Both the position numbers and the translations under genes were made by a program. From contig NZ_KE383903.1 in NCBI RefSeq assembly GCF_000422685.1, forward strand, positions 511,402-575,401: a stretch of 64,000 nt of DNA, given 5' to 3'. How positions within the stretch are numbered: the first letter of the stretch is position 1; every line of letters begins with the position of its first letter. Below are positions 16,838 to 25,505 of this stretch, piece after piece. The notes beneath the pieces were generated by a model that worked only from the letters and a program-made list of their open reading frames with translations, was not told the origin of the DNA and ran no database searches. This stretch comes from Flavobacterium gelidilacus DSM 15343 (lineage in GTDB: Bacteria > Bacteroidota > Bacteroidia > Flavobacteriales > Flavobacteriaceae).

Positions 16838-19453
16838 TTATTTTAGTAAGGATAAATAAATATCCCAATTTTTCTTAATTTGAACAACCATATAATTGTC
16901 TGATGAAATTACATAAGCTTCATCATTTACTTTGTAATCTTTATAGTCTTTTAGTAAAAATAGTGTTGATTGTGCTGATTCTTTTGATTGAAAGCCATGC
17001 ACTACAATAAAATTTGCTGAATCATTATACAAATCATTTGATCTTTTTACTAAAACATCACTTCTGTCTTTTATAAACTTATCTAATTTTACATATAATG
17101 CTTCAATTTCAGAAGTTGACATGTAGTTTTTTGGAAAAACTATTTTCCATGATCCATTTGTGTCTTCTTTAAACTCTAGCTTTTCAAGACTAGGAATGTT
17201 TTTTGACAAAATACTTTCTGCTTGTTTTCCTTCGTTTGCGTTTGGATAGTTTAGCGCTACAAAATTCAATGTCTTTTTATAAGCTTCTATTCCTTTTAAT
17301 CTTGCTGAAATTTGAGCCTTTAATAATTCGAATTTGGGCGCAATTTCGTCTCCTGTATATAAATCGATATATTCATTGACTTTTACATAAGATTCTCTAA
17401 TTTCTCCATTTTCAAAATCTTTATATAATTTTGCATAAACAGCATCTGGTGACTGATTATCTTCATTGTCTTGATTTGGATTTAGAAGTATTTGAGCATA
17501 TCTACTTTCTGGATATTCTGAAATAATTTGTTGTTTAATTTCATTAGCCTTTGGACTTCCTATGATTTCATATATTTTAAACAAATTATATTTTGAAGGC
17601 AAAATAAATCGTTCTTCAGGTTTATTGTCTAATAATTTTACAAATTTAGAAGCAGCTAATTTATACTCTTTAAATTTTTCTTTGTAAATATTTCCTAATT
17701 GGTAATCGGCAAAATCTCTGTCTTTTTTTAAACTGTCTAGTACTTTTAAATCCGAAGGTAGTTGACTTGTATAAAACTCAACTTTATAAGCTGGGTTATC
17801 TACAACTTTTTCTTCTTCTTTTTCCTCAACTACATCTTTGTTGTTGTCTTTATCGTTAGATTTATTACTAGAAAGTTTACTAAAACGCCAATTGTCTTTT
17901 AATTCTCTTTTGCCCCATTTTTTTCTGAATTCAGATTTTCCAAAAGCTAAATTAGTTGGGCTATAAAAATAAAAACTACTTGTTTGTGCATCGTTTCCTC
18001 CAATTGATGGTGGCGCAAATTTAGATTTACTTGCCTGACTTACATCTTCACCTGCAAGAGATTGATTATTATTTCCTATTACTGCAGCACCATTTGATTT
18101 GTTCTCTTCAATTAAAGCTAATCGTTCTAATTCTTTTTGTTTGATTAAATCTTGAGCTTTAAGTTTTTCTATATGTTTTAAATAATATTCGTTTTTAGCC
18201 TCGTCAGAAAGTCCGACTACATATAAAATACTATCATTTGATTTTGAAATAGCTTCATATTTAATTACATCATCTAAATTTTGTCTCTTTTTAGCAATAG
18301 CTCTATATTCTCTAGTTCTATCATTTAACTTCGTTAGAGTACTATCATAATATTTACCTGACTTAAGATATTCTGCATTGTAAAAATTAATTTCAGCAAT
18401 GTTTCTATAATTTGAAGCAGTTAAATATTTATCAGCTGTTTGTTTTCTTAGTGACTTGTTATAGTAAGTAACGGCTTGTTTGTCATTACTTTGTTTGTCA
18501 TAAAACAAGGCAACTTGATGATTAATTACATCCAAAAAAGGTCTGTTTTCTCTATCTTCAAGAAGTTTATTGAATCTTTCTAGAAAAACTAATGTATCCC
18601 CTTTTTCATAATCAAATTGTTGTGCTAATTTTGCATGTGCCTGAATAGTGTATTTTCTTGGAGACTTTCGCTTCATTGCGATAACTTCTTTATAAGCCAT
18701 TGCTGCACTATCTGAATCCTTTAAACCTTCATAAAGTTGACCAATAATAAAAGTATATCTTGCTTTTTGATCGTTAATTTTTGTCTTTTCTTTGGCCTTT
18801 TTAAGAACTACTAGAGCCGTGTCTTTTACACCTAAATTCATGTAAGCTTGGGCTAACATTGCTGATGCATTTGCCAAATCTTGCCCTTCAATTTTTTTGT
18901 CTTTTAAAAGTCTTTTTAAATTATCCGCAGCAACTTGATCGTTATCTAGTCTAATGTTGATTTTTTCTCTCCAAACTTTTGCTTCATAAATTTTATCGCT
19001 GTTTGGGTATTTGTATAAAACATAATTAAAAGCTTCTAAAGCCGGAATGAATCTATTGTCAAAATAACGAGCTTTTCCTAGTAAGATGTATGCTTCATCC
19101 ATTTGTGAATTCTTTTCAGAACCACCAATATTCATGGAATGTTTTTGAATAGCTTTGATTGCTTTATCTTCAGCGCGTTCAAAATTTGGATTTTTTTCTT
19201 CACCAGGAAGCATTTCTTCTTCATCTTCCTGCATATATTCTACAGGTAAAACATCCCAAAAATCATCTTGATAGGTTGTGCCTAAGTCTTTTAAACCTGT
19301 TTCCAAAGCAACATCACCGTTATATAAAATGTTATATTTGGCAGTTTTGGCATGAAACGTTCTGTTTATAAATCTATCTTTCTTTGTTGAACAAGAGATG
19401 ATTAGAAGTATAATTGCTACTATACCAAAATATTTATATGTATTAATTTTCAA
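16838..19453 (-). CDS. sprE: type IX secretion / gliding lipoprotein SprE (PorW)
   Basis: 871 residues starting with a lipoprotein signal ('IVAIILLIISCSTKK', lipidation at the Cys). It then has tandem TPR-like helical pairs through ~120-700, a Lys/Glu-rich low-complexity linker near 550-570, and a C-terminal domain. Length, lipobox and opening 'FINRTFHAKTAKYNILYNG' fit SprE/PorW, needed for type IX secretion and gliding in Flavobacterium and Porphyromonas. The frame starts with TTG and no ATG occurs before the lipobox, so TTG is accepted. It heads the minus-strand run into the bactofilin and atp genes. Confidence 0.88.
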   Translation of the reverse strand: MKINTYKYFGIVAIILLIISCSTKKDRFINRTFHAKTAKYNILYNGDVALETGLKDLGTTYQDDFWDVLPVEYMQEDEEEMLPGEEKNPNFERAEDKAIKAIQKHSMNIGGSEKNSQMDEAYILLGKARYFDNRFIPALEAFNYVLYKYPNSDKIYEAKVWREKINIRLDNDQVAADNLKRLLKDKKIEGQDLANASAMLAQAYMNLGVKDTALVVLKKAKEKTKINDQKARYTFIIGQLYEGLKDSDSAAMAYKEVIAMKRKSPRKYTIQAHAKLAQQFDYEKGDTLVFLERFNKLLEDRENRPFLDVINHQVALFYDKQSNDKQAVTYYNKSLRKQTADKYLTASNYRNIAEINFYNAEYLKSGKYYDSTLTKLNDRTREYRAIAKKRQNLDDVIKYEAISKSNDSILYVVGLSDEAKNEYYLKHIEKLKAQDLIKQKELERLALIEENKSNGAAVIGNNNQSLAGEDVSQASKSKFAPPSIGGNDAQTSSFYFYSPTNLAFGKSEFRKKWGKRELKDNWRFSKLSSNKSNDKDNNKDVVEEKEEEKVVDNPAYKVEFYTSQLPSDLKVLDSLKKDRDFADYQLGNIYKEKFKEYKLAASKFVKLLDNKPEERFILPSKYNLFKIYEIIGSPKANEIKQQIISEYPESRYAQILLNPNQDNEDNQSPDAVYAKLYKDFENGEIRESYVKVNEYIDLYTGDEIAPKFELLKAQISARLKGIEAYKKTLNFVALNYPNANEGKQAESILSKNIPSLEKLEFKEDTNGSWKIVFPKNYMSTSEIEALYVKLDKFIKDRSDVLVKRSNDLYNDSANFIVVHGFQSKESAQSTLFLLKDYKDYKVNDEAYVISSDNYMVVQIKKNWDIYLSLLK

Positions 19454-19587
19454 AGTAAAATAGTTTATAATTCATAACTGAAAATTTCAGTTTTTAGTAT
19501 ATCAACTCGTAAAAATACGTTTTTTTTATAAGTATGAAAATATTTCTGCCTATTTGGGTAAAACCCGATGAAAATTTAACTTTTAGC

Positions 19588-20283
19588 TTAAGCCGAAAAG
19601 AAAGCTTCTAGTTCTTTTAAAGTTTCTGTTGTTGGTACTAAATCTTTTACAACATTACCTTTTTCTAAGACTACAATTCTATCTGAAACCTCAACAGTAT
19701 GTTGTAAATCGTGACTTGAAACTAAAACAGTAGTTTTTTTATCTTCAGCTAAAGTTTTGATGATTTTCTTTAATCTAATTTGGGTTGTAGGATCAAGATT
19801 TGCAAAAGGTTCGTCTAAGATTATTACTTCAGGATTTCCTATTAAAGCACCTATAATTCCAGCTTTTTTTGCGTTTCCTTTTGATAAATCTCTTAGATAT
19901 TTTTTATTGTTTAGAATTTCACCATTAAAAAAATCTTCATAGTTTTTTAAAAATGAGTCTACATCCGCTTTGTTCCAACCACGTAGCTCACCAATGAAAT
20001 AGAAATATTCTTCTGGTGTAAGATAGCCAATTAAAAAGCTTTCGTCAATAAATGAAGAAGTAAATTTTTTCCATTCTTCACTTGTGTTTATTTGAATATT
20101 GTTTGAAGTTATTCTTCCAGTTGTTGGTCTAATTAAATCTAATAGTAAACTGAAAAAAGTGGTTTTTCCTGCTCCATTATTTCCCACTAATCCAAAGCTT
20201 TGTCCTTTTGGAATATCTAATTGATTAATTTGTAGAACGGTAGTTCCGTTGTATGTTTTTTTAAGATCTGAAACGTGTATCAT
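19588..20283 (-). CDS. ABC transporter ATP-binding subunit
   Basis: 231 residues with all ABC ATPase motifs: Walker A 'GLVGNNGAGKTT', Q-loop region, signature 'LSKGNAKKAGI' (variant of LSGGQ), Walker B 'EVIILDEPFANLD' and H-loop 'SSHDL'. It is the ATPase of the export pump whose permease is the DUF5687 protein encoded 44 bp upstream. It is the last of six minus-strand genes headed by a PadR regulator. The substrate is not evident; ABC-2-like pumps of this kind often export lipids, peptides or drugs. Confidence 0.92.
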   Translation of the reverse strand: MIHVSDLKKTYNGTTVLQINQLDIPKGQSFGLVGNNGAGKTTFFSLLLDLIRPTTGRITSNNIQINTSEEWKKFTSSFIDESFLIGYLTPEEYFYFIGELRGWNKADVDSFLKNYEDFFNGEILNNKKYLRDLSKGNAKKAGIIGALIGNPEVIILDEPFANLDPTTQIRLKKIIKTLAEDKKTTVLVSSHDLQHTVEVSDRIVVLEKGNVVKDLVPTTETLKELEAFFSA

Positions 20284-20327
20284 CTTTTTTATTTTTAGTG
20301 AAAGGTAATTGGTGATTAGTTATAGAT

Positions 20328-21797
20328 TTAGCTTTTTTGTTTGTAAGCGTGTAAGGTTGCGTATTTTTCTTTTTTGTAAATGGCTTCAATCATTTTAAAC
20401 ACTTTGTTTTTAAAGGCAAATCCGATTATTCCGGCTAAAACAATAAAAACATATCCATAAATTGGACTAAATAAGAAGTGTCCTAAACTATATAAGGCGA
20501 TTGGTAATAACAATTTTGGTAATGAAATCAACATTGTTTTTACATTAAACGCTTTTTTATCTCCAAATGCTCCTTTTGCTGAAGTTAAATCAATTGGCGT
20601 TTTGATAAATGCTCCACCTAATAAGATTAAATGCGAATTAATTCCCATATTGAAAACCGCACAAGCTAAAATGGCTAAGTAAGCTTCCCAACCAAAATAT
20701 ATATAAAATGAAGCTAATAAAGTTGAAACAATGGTCGCAATAATAATCAACCACCATTTTGCTGATAAGTAATCTTTATAAGTAATGTTTTGGGTCATCA
20801 TTAAAGGATAATAAGAGCTATCCCAACTTGGTACAAATTGACCGAATGTGAATAAGAAACCTCCTGAAATAAATATTCCAGCAAATACTTTCATGAAAGG
20901 GTTATCATAGGCTTCAACTGAACCTGTAAAAAATAAAAAGCCATAAAAAAGAAATATAAAACTCATTAATACAGAAGTTTTTGCTCTTTTGTTTCTTTTA
21001 ATTAATCTGATATCATTTTTGATGAAAGTAGAAACGCTACCAAATTTGTCTAACCAAGAATAGTTTTCTGTAGTTGCATTTGATTCTTTTAAGGCTAAAC
21101 CTGCATCTAAATATAAATTAGATTTAAAAAATTTGAATGTAAAATAATATAAGCCAAACACTAGTAGAAATGGAATTAATACTAAATAGCTCAAGTTATA
21201 AAATCCTTCAAAAAACGAACTAGTATAATTTGTAATGTCGAAAATATTATAATATTGTAACAATCCAAAAGCTGCAAAAACTCCAATTACCGCATAAAAT
21301 ACACTATCTTTTTTATCGATTAAAATGGCAATGAAATTATTAGCGTAGATAAAAAACAACATACTTAAACCCCAAAAAATAGCATTTATAGGGGCAAATC
21401 CTTCTTTGATTAAAACTAACGTGAATGGAATAAAGAAAAACCAGTGCAAAAAATTAAAAAAAGATAAAACTGTTTTGCCCAAAGTGTAATGTACAATGTT
21501 ATTTTTCTTGATGTTTTGATTTAGAAAAGGTCTAATAGTTAACGTTGGCATTTTCTGAAGGAAAAAGCGAAAAAGCAAATCGAACACTAGATAATAAATA
21601 ATGTATTTATTTACGGTTGGAAACGGGTCTAAACCAGCTTCTTCCAGAATAAAATAGGCTCCAATTCCCAAACCAATAAACATAACTATAAAATACAAAG
21701 CTCCAAAAGCCATTAGGATTTTTAATGCCAAGTTGGTAGAAAATGAAGCTGATCTAATAAAAGATCTCCATTCTAATTGAATAAATTGTTTTATCAT
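20328..21797 (-). CDS. DUF5687-type ABC transporter permease
   Basis: 489 residues with about ten to twelve membrane helices in two groups separated by a hydrophilic stretch (~230-270, 'FIKNDIRLIKRNKRAKT'), which looks like the cytoplasmic coupling region of ABC-2 permeases. It matches the DUF5687 family common in flavobacteria. The C-terminus is short and basic. It lies directly upstream of the ATPase gene and 56 bp after the third of three paralogous membrane proteins. Confidence 0.85.
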   Translation of the reverse strand: MIKQFIQLEWRSFIRSASFSTNLALKILMAFGALYFIVMFIGLGIGAYFILEEAGLDPFPTVNKYIIYYLVFDLLFRFFLQKMPTLTIRPFLNQNIKKNNIVHYTLGKTVLSFFNFLHWFFFIPFTLVLIKEGFAPINAIFWGLSMLFFIYANNFIAILIDKKDSVFYAVIGVFAAFGLLQYYNIFDITNYTSSFFEGFYNLSYLVLIPFLLVFGLYYFTFKFFKSNLYLDAGLALKESNATTENYSWLDKFGSVSTFIKNDIRLIKRNKRAKTSVLMSFIFLFYGFLFFTGSVEAYDNPFMKVFAGIFISGGFLFTFGQFVPSWDSSYYPLMMTQNITYKDYLSAKWWLIIIATIVSTLLASFYIYFGWEAYLAILACAVFNMGINSHLILLGGAFIKTPIDLTSAKGAFGDKKAFNVKTMLISLPKLLLPIALYSLGHFLFSPIYGYVFIVLAGIIGFAFKNKVFKMIEAIYKKEKYATLHAYKQKS

Positions 21798-21853
21798 GGT
21801 TTTTTGGTTAATTAGTTTGTGGTTGCTAATTGGTAGTATTTTATGATAGATTG

Positions 21854-22558
21854 TTACAAAGAGTTTGCTAGTTCATATTCTGGATAAGTTTTTTTAAGAT
21901 AATGTTCTGCTTTTGATGGAATAATGAATAACAGTATATAATTAAAAAGAAAGACTGATATAACTGTAGCACTTATTAGTATTGAAGGAATCAAATTAAA
22001 AAAATTTATTTTATCATATAACTGAAGAGCAATTTGTATTGGCAAATAACTCAAACCTCCAAAAGTTCCAAAACTATAAATTATGTCTTTGTAGAGCCAT
22101 TTTTTTCCTGAAATCTTATTTTGTTTTTTATTTTTTCTTGATAGTTTTATCATTCCAATAAAGAATATGATTACCGAAATCATAAACAAGGTTATAATGA
22201 CAATATTGGCAAATTGAAACTTTAACATTAAAACTACTAAAAAAATAAAAGCTGATGCAGTTCCTATTATTTTTGGAATGGAAAAAAAATCTTTAAAATA
22301 ACTCCAAACTAATTTATTATACTGCTTTCTTAAAGCTCTTTGACGTTTTTCGACAACATCCATAAAACCAAAAACGCCAAATTTCTTGAATTCTATTTGC
22401 AAAGTTTCTTCAAAAGAAAGTTTTGGGTTTTGTTGCAATTGATTTTCGATTGCGTTGGCTAAATGATCTACTAATTCGGTTTGTAAATCATACCATTCTA
22501 CATAATGTTGTCTTGTGAATTGGTAAAGTTTTTCTATTTGAGTTTGGGTTAGTTTCAT
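21854..22558 (-). CDS. membrane protein with N-terminal HAAS-like helical domain, paralogue 3
   Basis: 234 residues. The first ~95 residues form a soluble helical domain with the motif 'ELVDHLANAIENQ' and 'SFEETLQIEFKKFG'. Four membrane helices follow in two pairs. The N-terminal domain resembles the HAAS/DUF1700-like domains found beside PadR regulators; that family match is from memory. Its start overlaps the previous paralogue's stop by 4 bp (ATGA). Paralogous to the next two genes upstream by the shared MKLT/S start, invariant Asp-His pair and layout. Confidence 0.75.
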   Translation of the reverse strand: MKLTQTQIEKLYQFTRQHYVEWYDLQTELVDHLANAIENQLQQNPKLSFEETLQIEFKKFGVFGFMDVVEKRQRALRKQYNKLVWSYFKDFFSIPKIIGTASAFIFLVVLMLKFQFANIVIITLFMISVIIFFIGMIKLSRKNKKQNKISGKKWLYKDIIYSFGTFGGLSYLPIQIALQLYDKINFFNLIPSILISATVISVFLFNYILLFIIPSKAEHYLKKTYPEYELANSL

Positions 22559-23169
22559 TTTGCCAAAATGCTTTTTTGAGACTTATTAAACTTAACAACA
22601 GTATTAATATAATAAACATAAAATGAAATGCTTAAAAAGAAAATTACACTAACTGTATAAATATTCCCTCGGAAATTTCCAAAAAAACCATCAGCATAAC
22701 CATTAATAAATATGTTTATAAAATAAATAGCATTTAATATTAGACCAAATTTCTCTAAAATATAATATCTTTTTCTTGCGTTTAAAAAATAGATGCTTGT
22801 ATTAATTACAAAATACAAAAGCATTAAAATCCAAAAAACAGAATTTAAAGCAATTAAGTCATCTCTAAAAACAAAACAAACAAATGCTGTAAAAAAAGCA
22901 ACAATTAAATTGTAACGCTTTTTTAAAGATTTTATGAAAAGTTTTAAAGCTTCAAATGAAGATTTTTTATTCATCATAAATATTTCTTTTTTATTTACTG
23001 GCATATAAATTTTAAAAGCTTCATAAAAACCAATGTTTTTTTCTGTCATTTCTTTTTCAATTCCATTGAGAATATGATCAAGCATTTCCATTCGAATATC
23101 AAAATAAATAACCTCATTTTTTTTTAGATAGTTATCTATGAAGTTTATGTTTTCTTTCGATAATTTCAT
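22555..23169 (-). CDS. membrane protein with N-terminal HAAS-like helical domain, paralogue 2
   Basis: I start at the ATG at 23169 ('MKLSKENINFID', 204 residues), which matches the starts of its two paralogues; a longer frame uses TTG and would overlap the upstream gene. The N-terminal domain keeps 'YLKKNEVIYFDIRMEMLDH' and 'GFYEAFKIYM' but lacks the FG/F-x-x-x-V-x-E/K segment of the other two. About four membrane helices follow. It is the most divergent of the three and may have specialised. Confidence 0.75.
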   Translation of the reverse strand: MKLSKENINFIDNYLKKNEVIYFDIRMEMLDHILNGIEKEMTEKNIGFYEAFKIYMPVNKKEIFMMNKKSSFEALKLFIKSLKKRYNLIVAFFTAFVCFVFRDDLIALNSVFWILMLLYFVINTSIYFLNARKRYYILEKFGLILNAIYFINIFINGYADGFFGNFRGNIYTVSVIFFLSISFYVYYINTVVKFNKSQKSILAK

Positions 23170-23170
23170 C

Positions 23171-23848
23171 TTAAACAAAAATTTGAGTTTTTAATTCTTC
23201 TACTGTTTTCTTTCTGATTTCTATAAAAACCAATAATGAAATTAAAGAAAATGTAAATACTAAAGTCATAAATAAACGCATCAAAACATGATTGAAATCA
23301 ATAGACTCTTTTCCTAAAATAGTATAAGCTTGAGTAACTTGTGTTCCTGCTAAAGCCAAAAGATACGAGCTATTAAGGGTTTGTGTCTTTAATACATATA
23401 ACTTATTAATTTTACGATACTTTCTAGAATAAAAAAGTTGAAAAATAGCGACAAATCCAACTATTGCAATTGCAATCATATTAGGTTTTGCAGGATTTTC
23501 AAAGAAAGATATGAAAAGGTAATATAAAATAAAAACACTTAATGTGAGTGTAATTTTTGGAAAAGTAAAATACTCCTTAATTTGCCTAAAATTAATATCT
23601 CTAACTTTTTTTTGAGCTAGTTTTTGTTTTTCGAGCACTAATCCTGAAAAGCCTTTTTTTCTTCCAAAGCCTTCAACTTTTGCTTTCATAACTGCATCTT
23701 GAAAAGAAATTTCTTTATCATTTTCTAAAATATCTTCCACACTTAAAATCATATGGTCTAGAATTTCCATATAGACTTCATAATATTTTATATCATTTTT
23801 TTTGATATAATTTTCTATGTAGGTTGTTTGTTCTGCTGTCAACTTCAT
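23171..23848 (-). CDS. membrane protein with N-terminal HAAS-like helical domain, paralogue 1
   Basis: 225 residues. The soluble N-terminal domain (~1-95) has 'YIKKNDIKYYEVYMEILDH' and 'SFQDAVMKAKVEGFG', then 'FTFPKITLTLSVFILYYL' opens the first of four membrane helices. Both tail parts align with paralogue 3 ('FSIPKIIGTASAFIFLVV'). It starts 1 bp after the PadR stop codon, so regulator and membrane protein are made together. In Firmicutes such neighbours of PadR are thought to act as membrane partners of the regulator; here this is inference. Confidence 0.78.
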   Translation of the reverse strand: MKLTAEQTTYIENYIKKNDIKYYEVYMEILDHMILSVEDILENDKEISFQDAVMKAKVEGFGRKKGFSGLVLEKQKLAQKKVRDINFRQIKEYFTFPKITLTLSVFILYYLFISFFENPAKPNMIAIAIVGFVAIFQLFYSRKYRKINKLYVLKTQTLNSSYLLALAGTQVTQAYTILGKESIDFNHVLMRLFMTLVFTFSLISLLVFIEIRKKTVEELKTQIFV

Positions 23849-23849
23849 C

Positions 23850-24185
23850 TTAATAACTCAATTTAGGATTAACAATACTTTGCATGTTTTTAATAAACTC
23901 TTCTAATTCAGTCAAACGATTAACCGTTTCTTTTGTGCCTTTTTCAGTTAATTTATAGTATTTTCTTAAGCGATTATCTACTTTTTCTACTTCTACATCT
24001 AATAAATCTTCCGCTTCTAGTTTGTGTAAAGCGGGATATAAAGCTCCTTCGGTGATGTTTAACTCTCCTTTAGTAATTTCTTTTACTTTTTGAGTAATTT
24101 CGTAACCATACATTCGGCCGTTTTCTTCTAACAACTTCATGATTATGGTGTTCAAACTTCCTTTATATAATTGTGAATTTTTCAT
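23850..24185 (-). CDS. PadR-family transcriptional regulator
   Basis: 111 residues: a winged helix-turn-helix with the PadR signatures 'NGRMYGYEITQKVKE', 'NITEGALYPALHKLEAEDLL' and 'RKYYKLTEKG', then a short C-terminal dimerisation helix. PadR proteins usually repress a transporter operon and are relieved by ligand binding. It is the first gene of the six-gene operon. A 16-bp inverted repeat covers its own -7 box, so autorepression is likely. Confidence 0.93.
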   Translation of the reverse strand: MKNSQLYKGSLNTIIMKLLEENGRMYGYEITQKVKEITKGELNITEGALYPALHKLEAEDLLDVEVEKVDNRLRKYYKLTEKGTKETVNRLTELEEFIKNMQSIVNPKLSY

Positions 24186-24205
24186 TGTATTGAAATTTTA
24201 TACTA

Positions 24206-24248
24206 CAAACATACATAATATTCTTATACATTAGAATCTTATGTATGT
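24206..24248 (-). promoter_or_regulatory. PadR operator overlapping the padR operon promoter
   Basis: Arms at 24209-24224 and 24233-24248 (ACATACATAATATTCT / AGAATCTTATGTATGT) match at 15 of 16 positions around an 8-bp spacer. On the minus strand the -7 box TATGTTTG (24206-24213) overlaps the proximal arm, 20 nt before the start codon. The ATGTAT...ATACAT character is like known PadR operators. Confidence 0.8.
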
Positions 24249-24334
24249 TATTTTTAATTTTTTATCCCAAAATCTATAATCTGAAAATCTGCAATCTTTT
24301 CTCTTTTCTCTTTCTTCTTTTCTCTAAAAAATAG

Positions 24335-24342
24335 TATTTTTG
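24335..24342 (+). promoter_or_regulatory. -7 promoter box of the PaaE-like reductase gene
   Basis: TATTTTTG fits TAnnTTTG and lies 17 nt before the ATG. The upstream 60 bp are pyrimidine-rich (TCTTTTCTC repeats) and hold no clear -33 TTTG. Confidence 0.5.
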
Positions 24343-24359
24343 TAAAAAGAAACTCAACT

Positions 24360-25412
24360 ATGTCAGCATTCTATAAACTAGCTATAAAAGAAATTAAAAA
24401 GGAAACTCAAAACGCTGTTTCTATTTTATTTAATATTCCATCAGAATTAAAAGAAAACTATCAATTTATTGCTGGTCAATATGTTACTCTAAAACTAAAA
24501 TTAGACGGACAAGAAATTCGTAGGGCTTATTCTATCTGCAGTAGTCCAAAAAGTGGTGAATTAAGAATTGCTGTTAAAGCCATTAAAAATGGTTTTTTCT
24601 CTAAGTTTGCTAATGAAAGCTTAGCAGTTGGTGGTTTATTAGAAGTTGGAACTCCTGAAGGAAAATTCACCTTCGAACCAAAATTTGATAAACAAAAAAA
24701 CTATGCTGCTTTTGTAGCTGGAAGTGGAATTACTCCAGTTATGTCAATACTTCAAACGGTTTTAGAAGAAGAACCTAAAAGTACTTTTGTACTCGTTTAT
24801 GGAAATAAAAACGAAGAAGAAACTATCTTTCATCAACAATTACACGATTTGCATTTAAAATATGTTGGTAGATTATTTGTTCACTACGTTTATAGTAAAA
24901 TAAATGTTGACGGTGAACTTTTTGGTAGAATTGATAAATCTGCCGTAAACTTTGTTTTAAAGAATAAACATTCTCAAAAAGAATTTTCTAAATTTTATTT
25001 ATGTGGCCCAGAAGACATGATTAACTTGGTTTCTGACACTTTAAAAGAAAATAATATAGTAGAAAAAGACATAAAATTCGAATTATTCTCAACGCCAACC
25101 ACAGAGAATGATGCTGTAATTTCGCATGAAGGTCATACTAAAATCACCGTTTTAGTTGATGGCGATGAGACAACTTTTGAAATGAGTCAAAAGCAAACTT
25201 TACTTGAAGCTGCTTTAAAGCAAGGATTAGATGCTCCATATTCTTGTCAAGGTGGAATTTGCAGTAGTTGTATCGCAAAAATCACAAAAGGTTATGCTGA
25301 AATGAAGAAAAACACCATTTTAACAGACAAGGAAATAGCAGATGGATTAATTTTAACTTGTCAAGCCCATCCTACTTCTGAAGAGGTTTTTGTAGATTAT
25401 GATGACGTTTAA
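24360..25412 (+). CDS. PaaE-like NAD(P)H oxidoreductase with 2Fe-2S ferredoxin domain
   Basis: 350 residues in three parts. An FAD-binding domain carries 'RRAYSICSSP' (RxYS). An NAD(P)-binding domain has 'GSGITPVMSIL' and 'CGPEDMI'. A C-terminal plant-type ferredoxin domain has 'CQGGICSSCIAK' plus a fourth Cys in 'ILTCQAHP', giving the C-x4-C-x2-C...C cluster pattern. It moves electrons from NAD(P)H through FAD and 2Fe-2S to an oxygenase or other acceptor. The architecture is that of PaaE, but no paaABCD genes are in the window, so the partner is unknown. Confidence 0.9.
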   Translation: MSAFYKLAIKEIKKETQNAVSILFNIPSELKENYQFIAGQYVTLKLKLDGQEIRRAYSICSSPKSGELRIAVKAIKNGFFSKFANESLAVGGLLEVGTPEGKFTFEPKFDKQKNYAAFVAGSGITPVMSILQTVLEEEPKSTFVLVYGNKNEEETIFHQQLHDLHLKYVGRLFVHYVYSKINVDGELFGRIDKSAVNFVLKNKHSQKEFSKFYLCGPEDMINLVSDTLKENNIVEKDIKFELFSTPTTENDAVISHEGHTKITVLVDGDETTFEMSQKQTLLEAALKQGLDAPYSCQGGICSSCIAKITKGYAEMKKNTILTDKEIADGLILTCQAHPTSEEVFVDYDDV

Positions 25413-25414
25413 AA

Positions 25415-25491
25415 ATTAGTGATTAGTGATTAGTGATTAGTGATTAGTGATTAGTGATTAGTGATTAGTGATTAGTGATTAGTGATTAGTG
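25415..25491. repeat. heptanucleotide tandem array, (ATTAGTG)x11
   Basis: Eleven perfect ATTAGTG copies begin 3 bp after the PaaE-like stop codon and end 15 bp before the convergent gene's stop. Such short perfect arrays change copy number by slippage. Related units occur at 11638-11665 and as a trace near 20305-20320. Confidence 0.97.
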
Positions 25492-25505
25492 AAATATACT
25501 AAATG

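Noticed and set aside
22555..23178. TTG start at 23178 for the second paralogue
   Set aside because: The ATG at 23169 gives the shared MKLS/T N-terminus and avoids overlapping the previous gene.
24360..25412. Evidence for a complete phenylacetate degradation operon
   Set aside because: Only the PaaE-like reductase is present, and the PaaK-like gene at 31 kb belongs to the polysaccharide locus.
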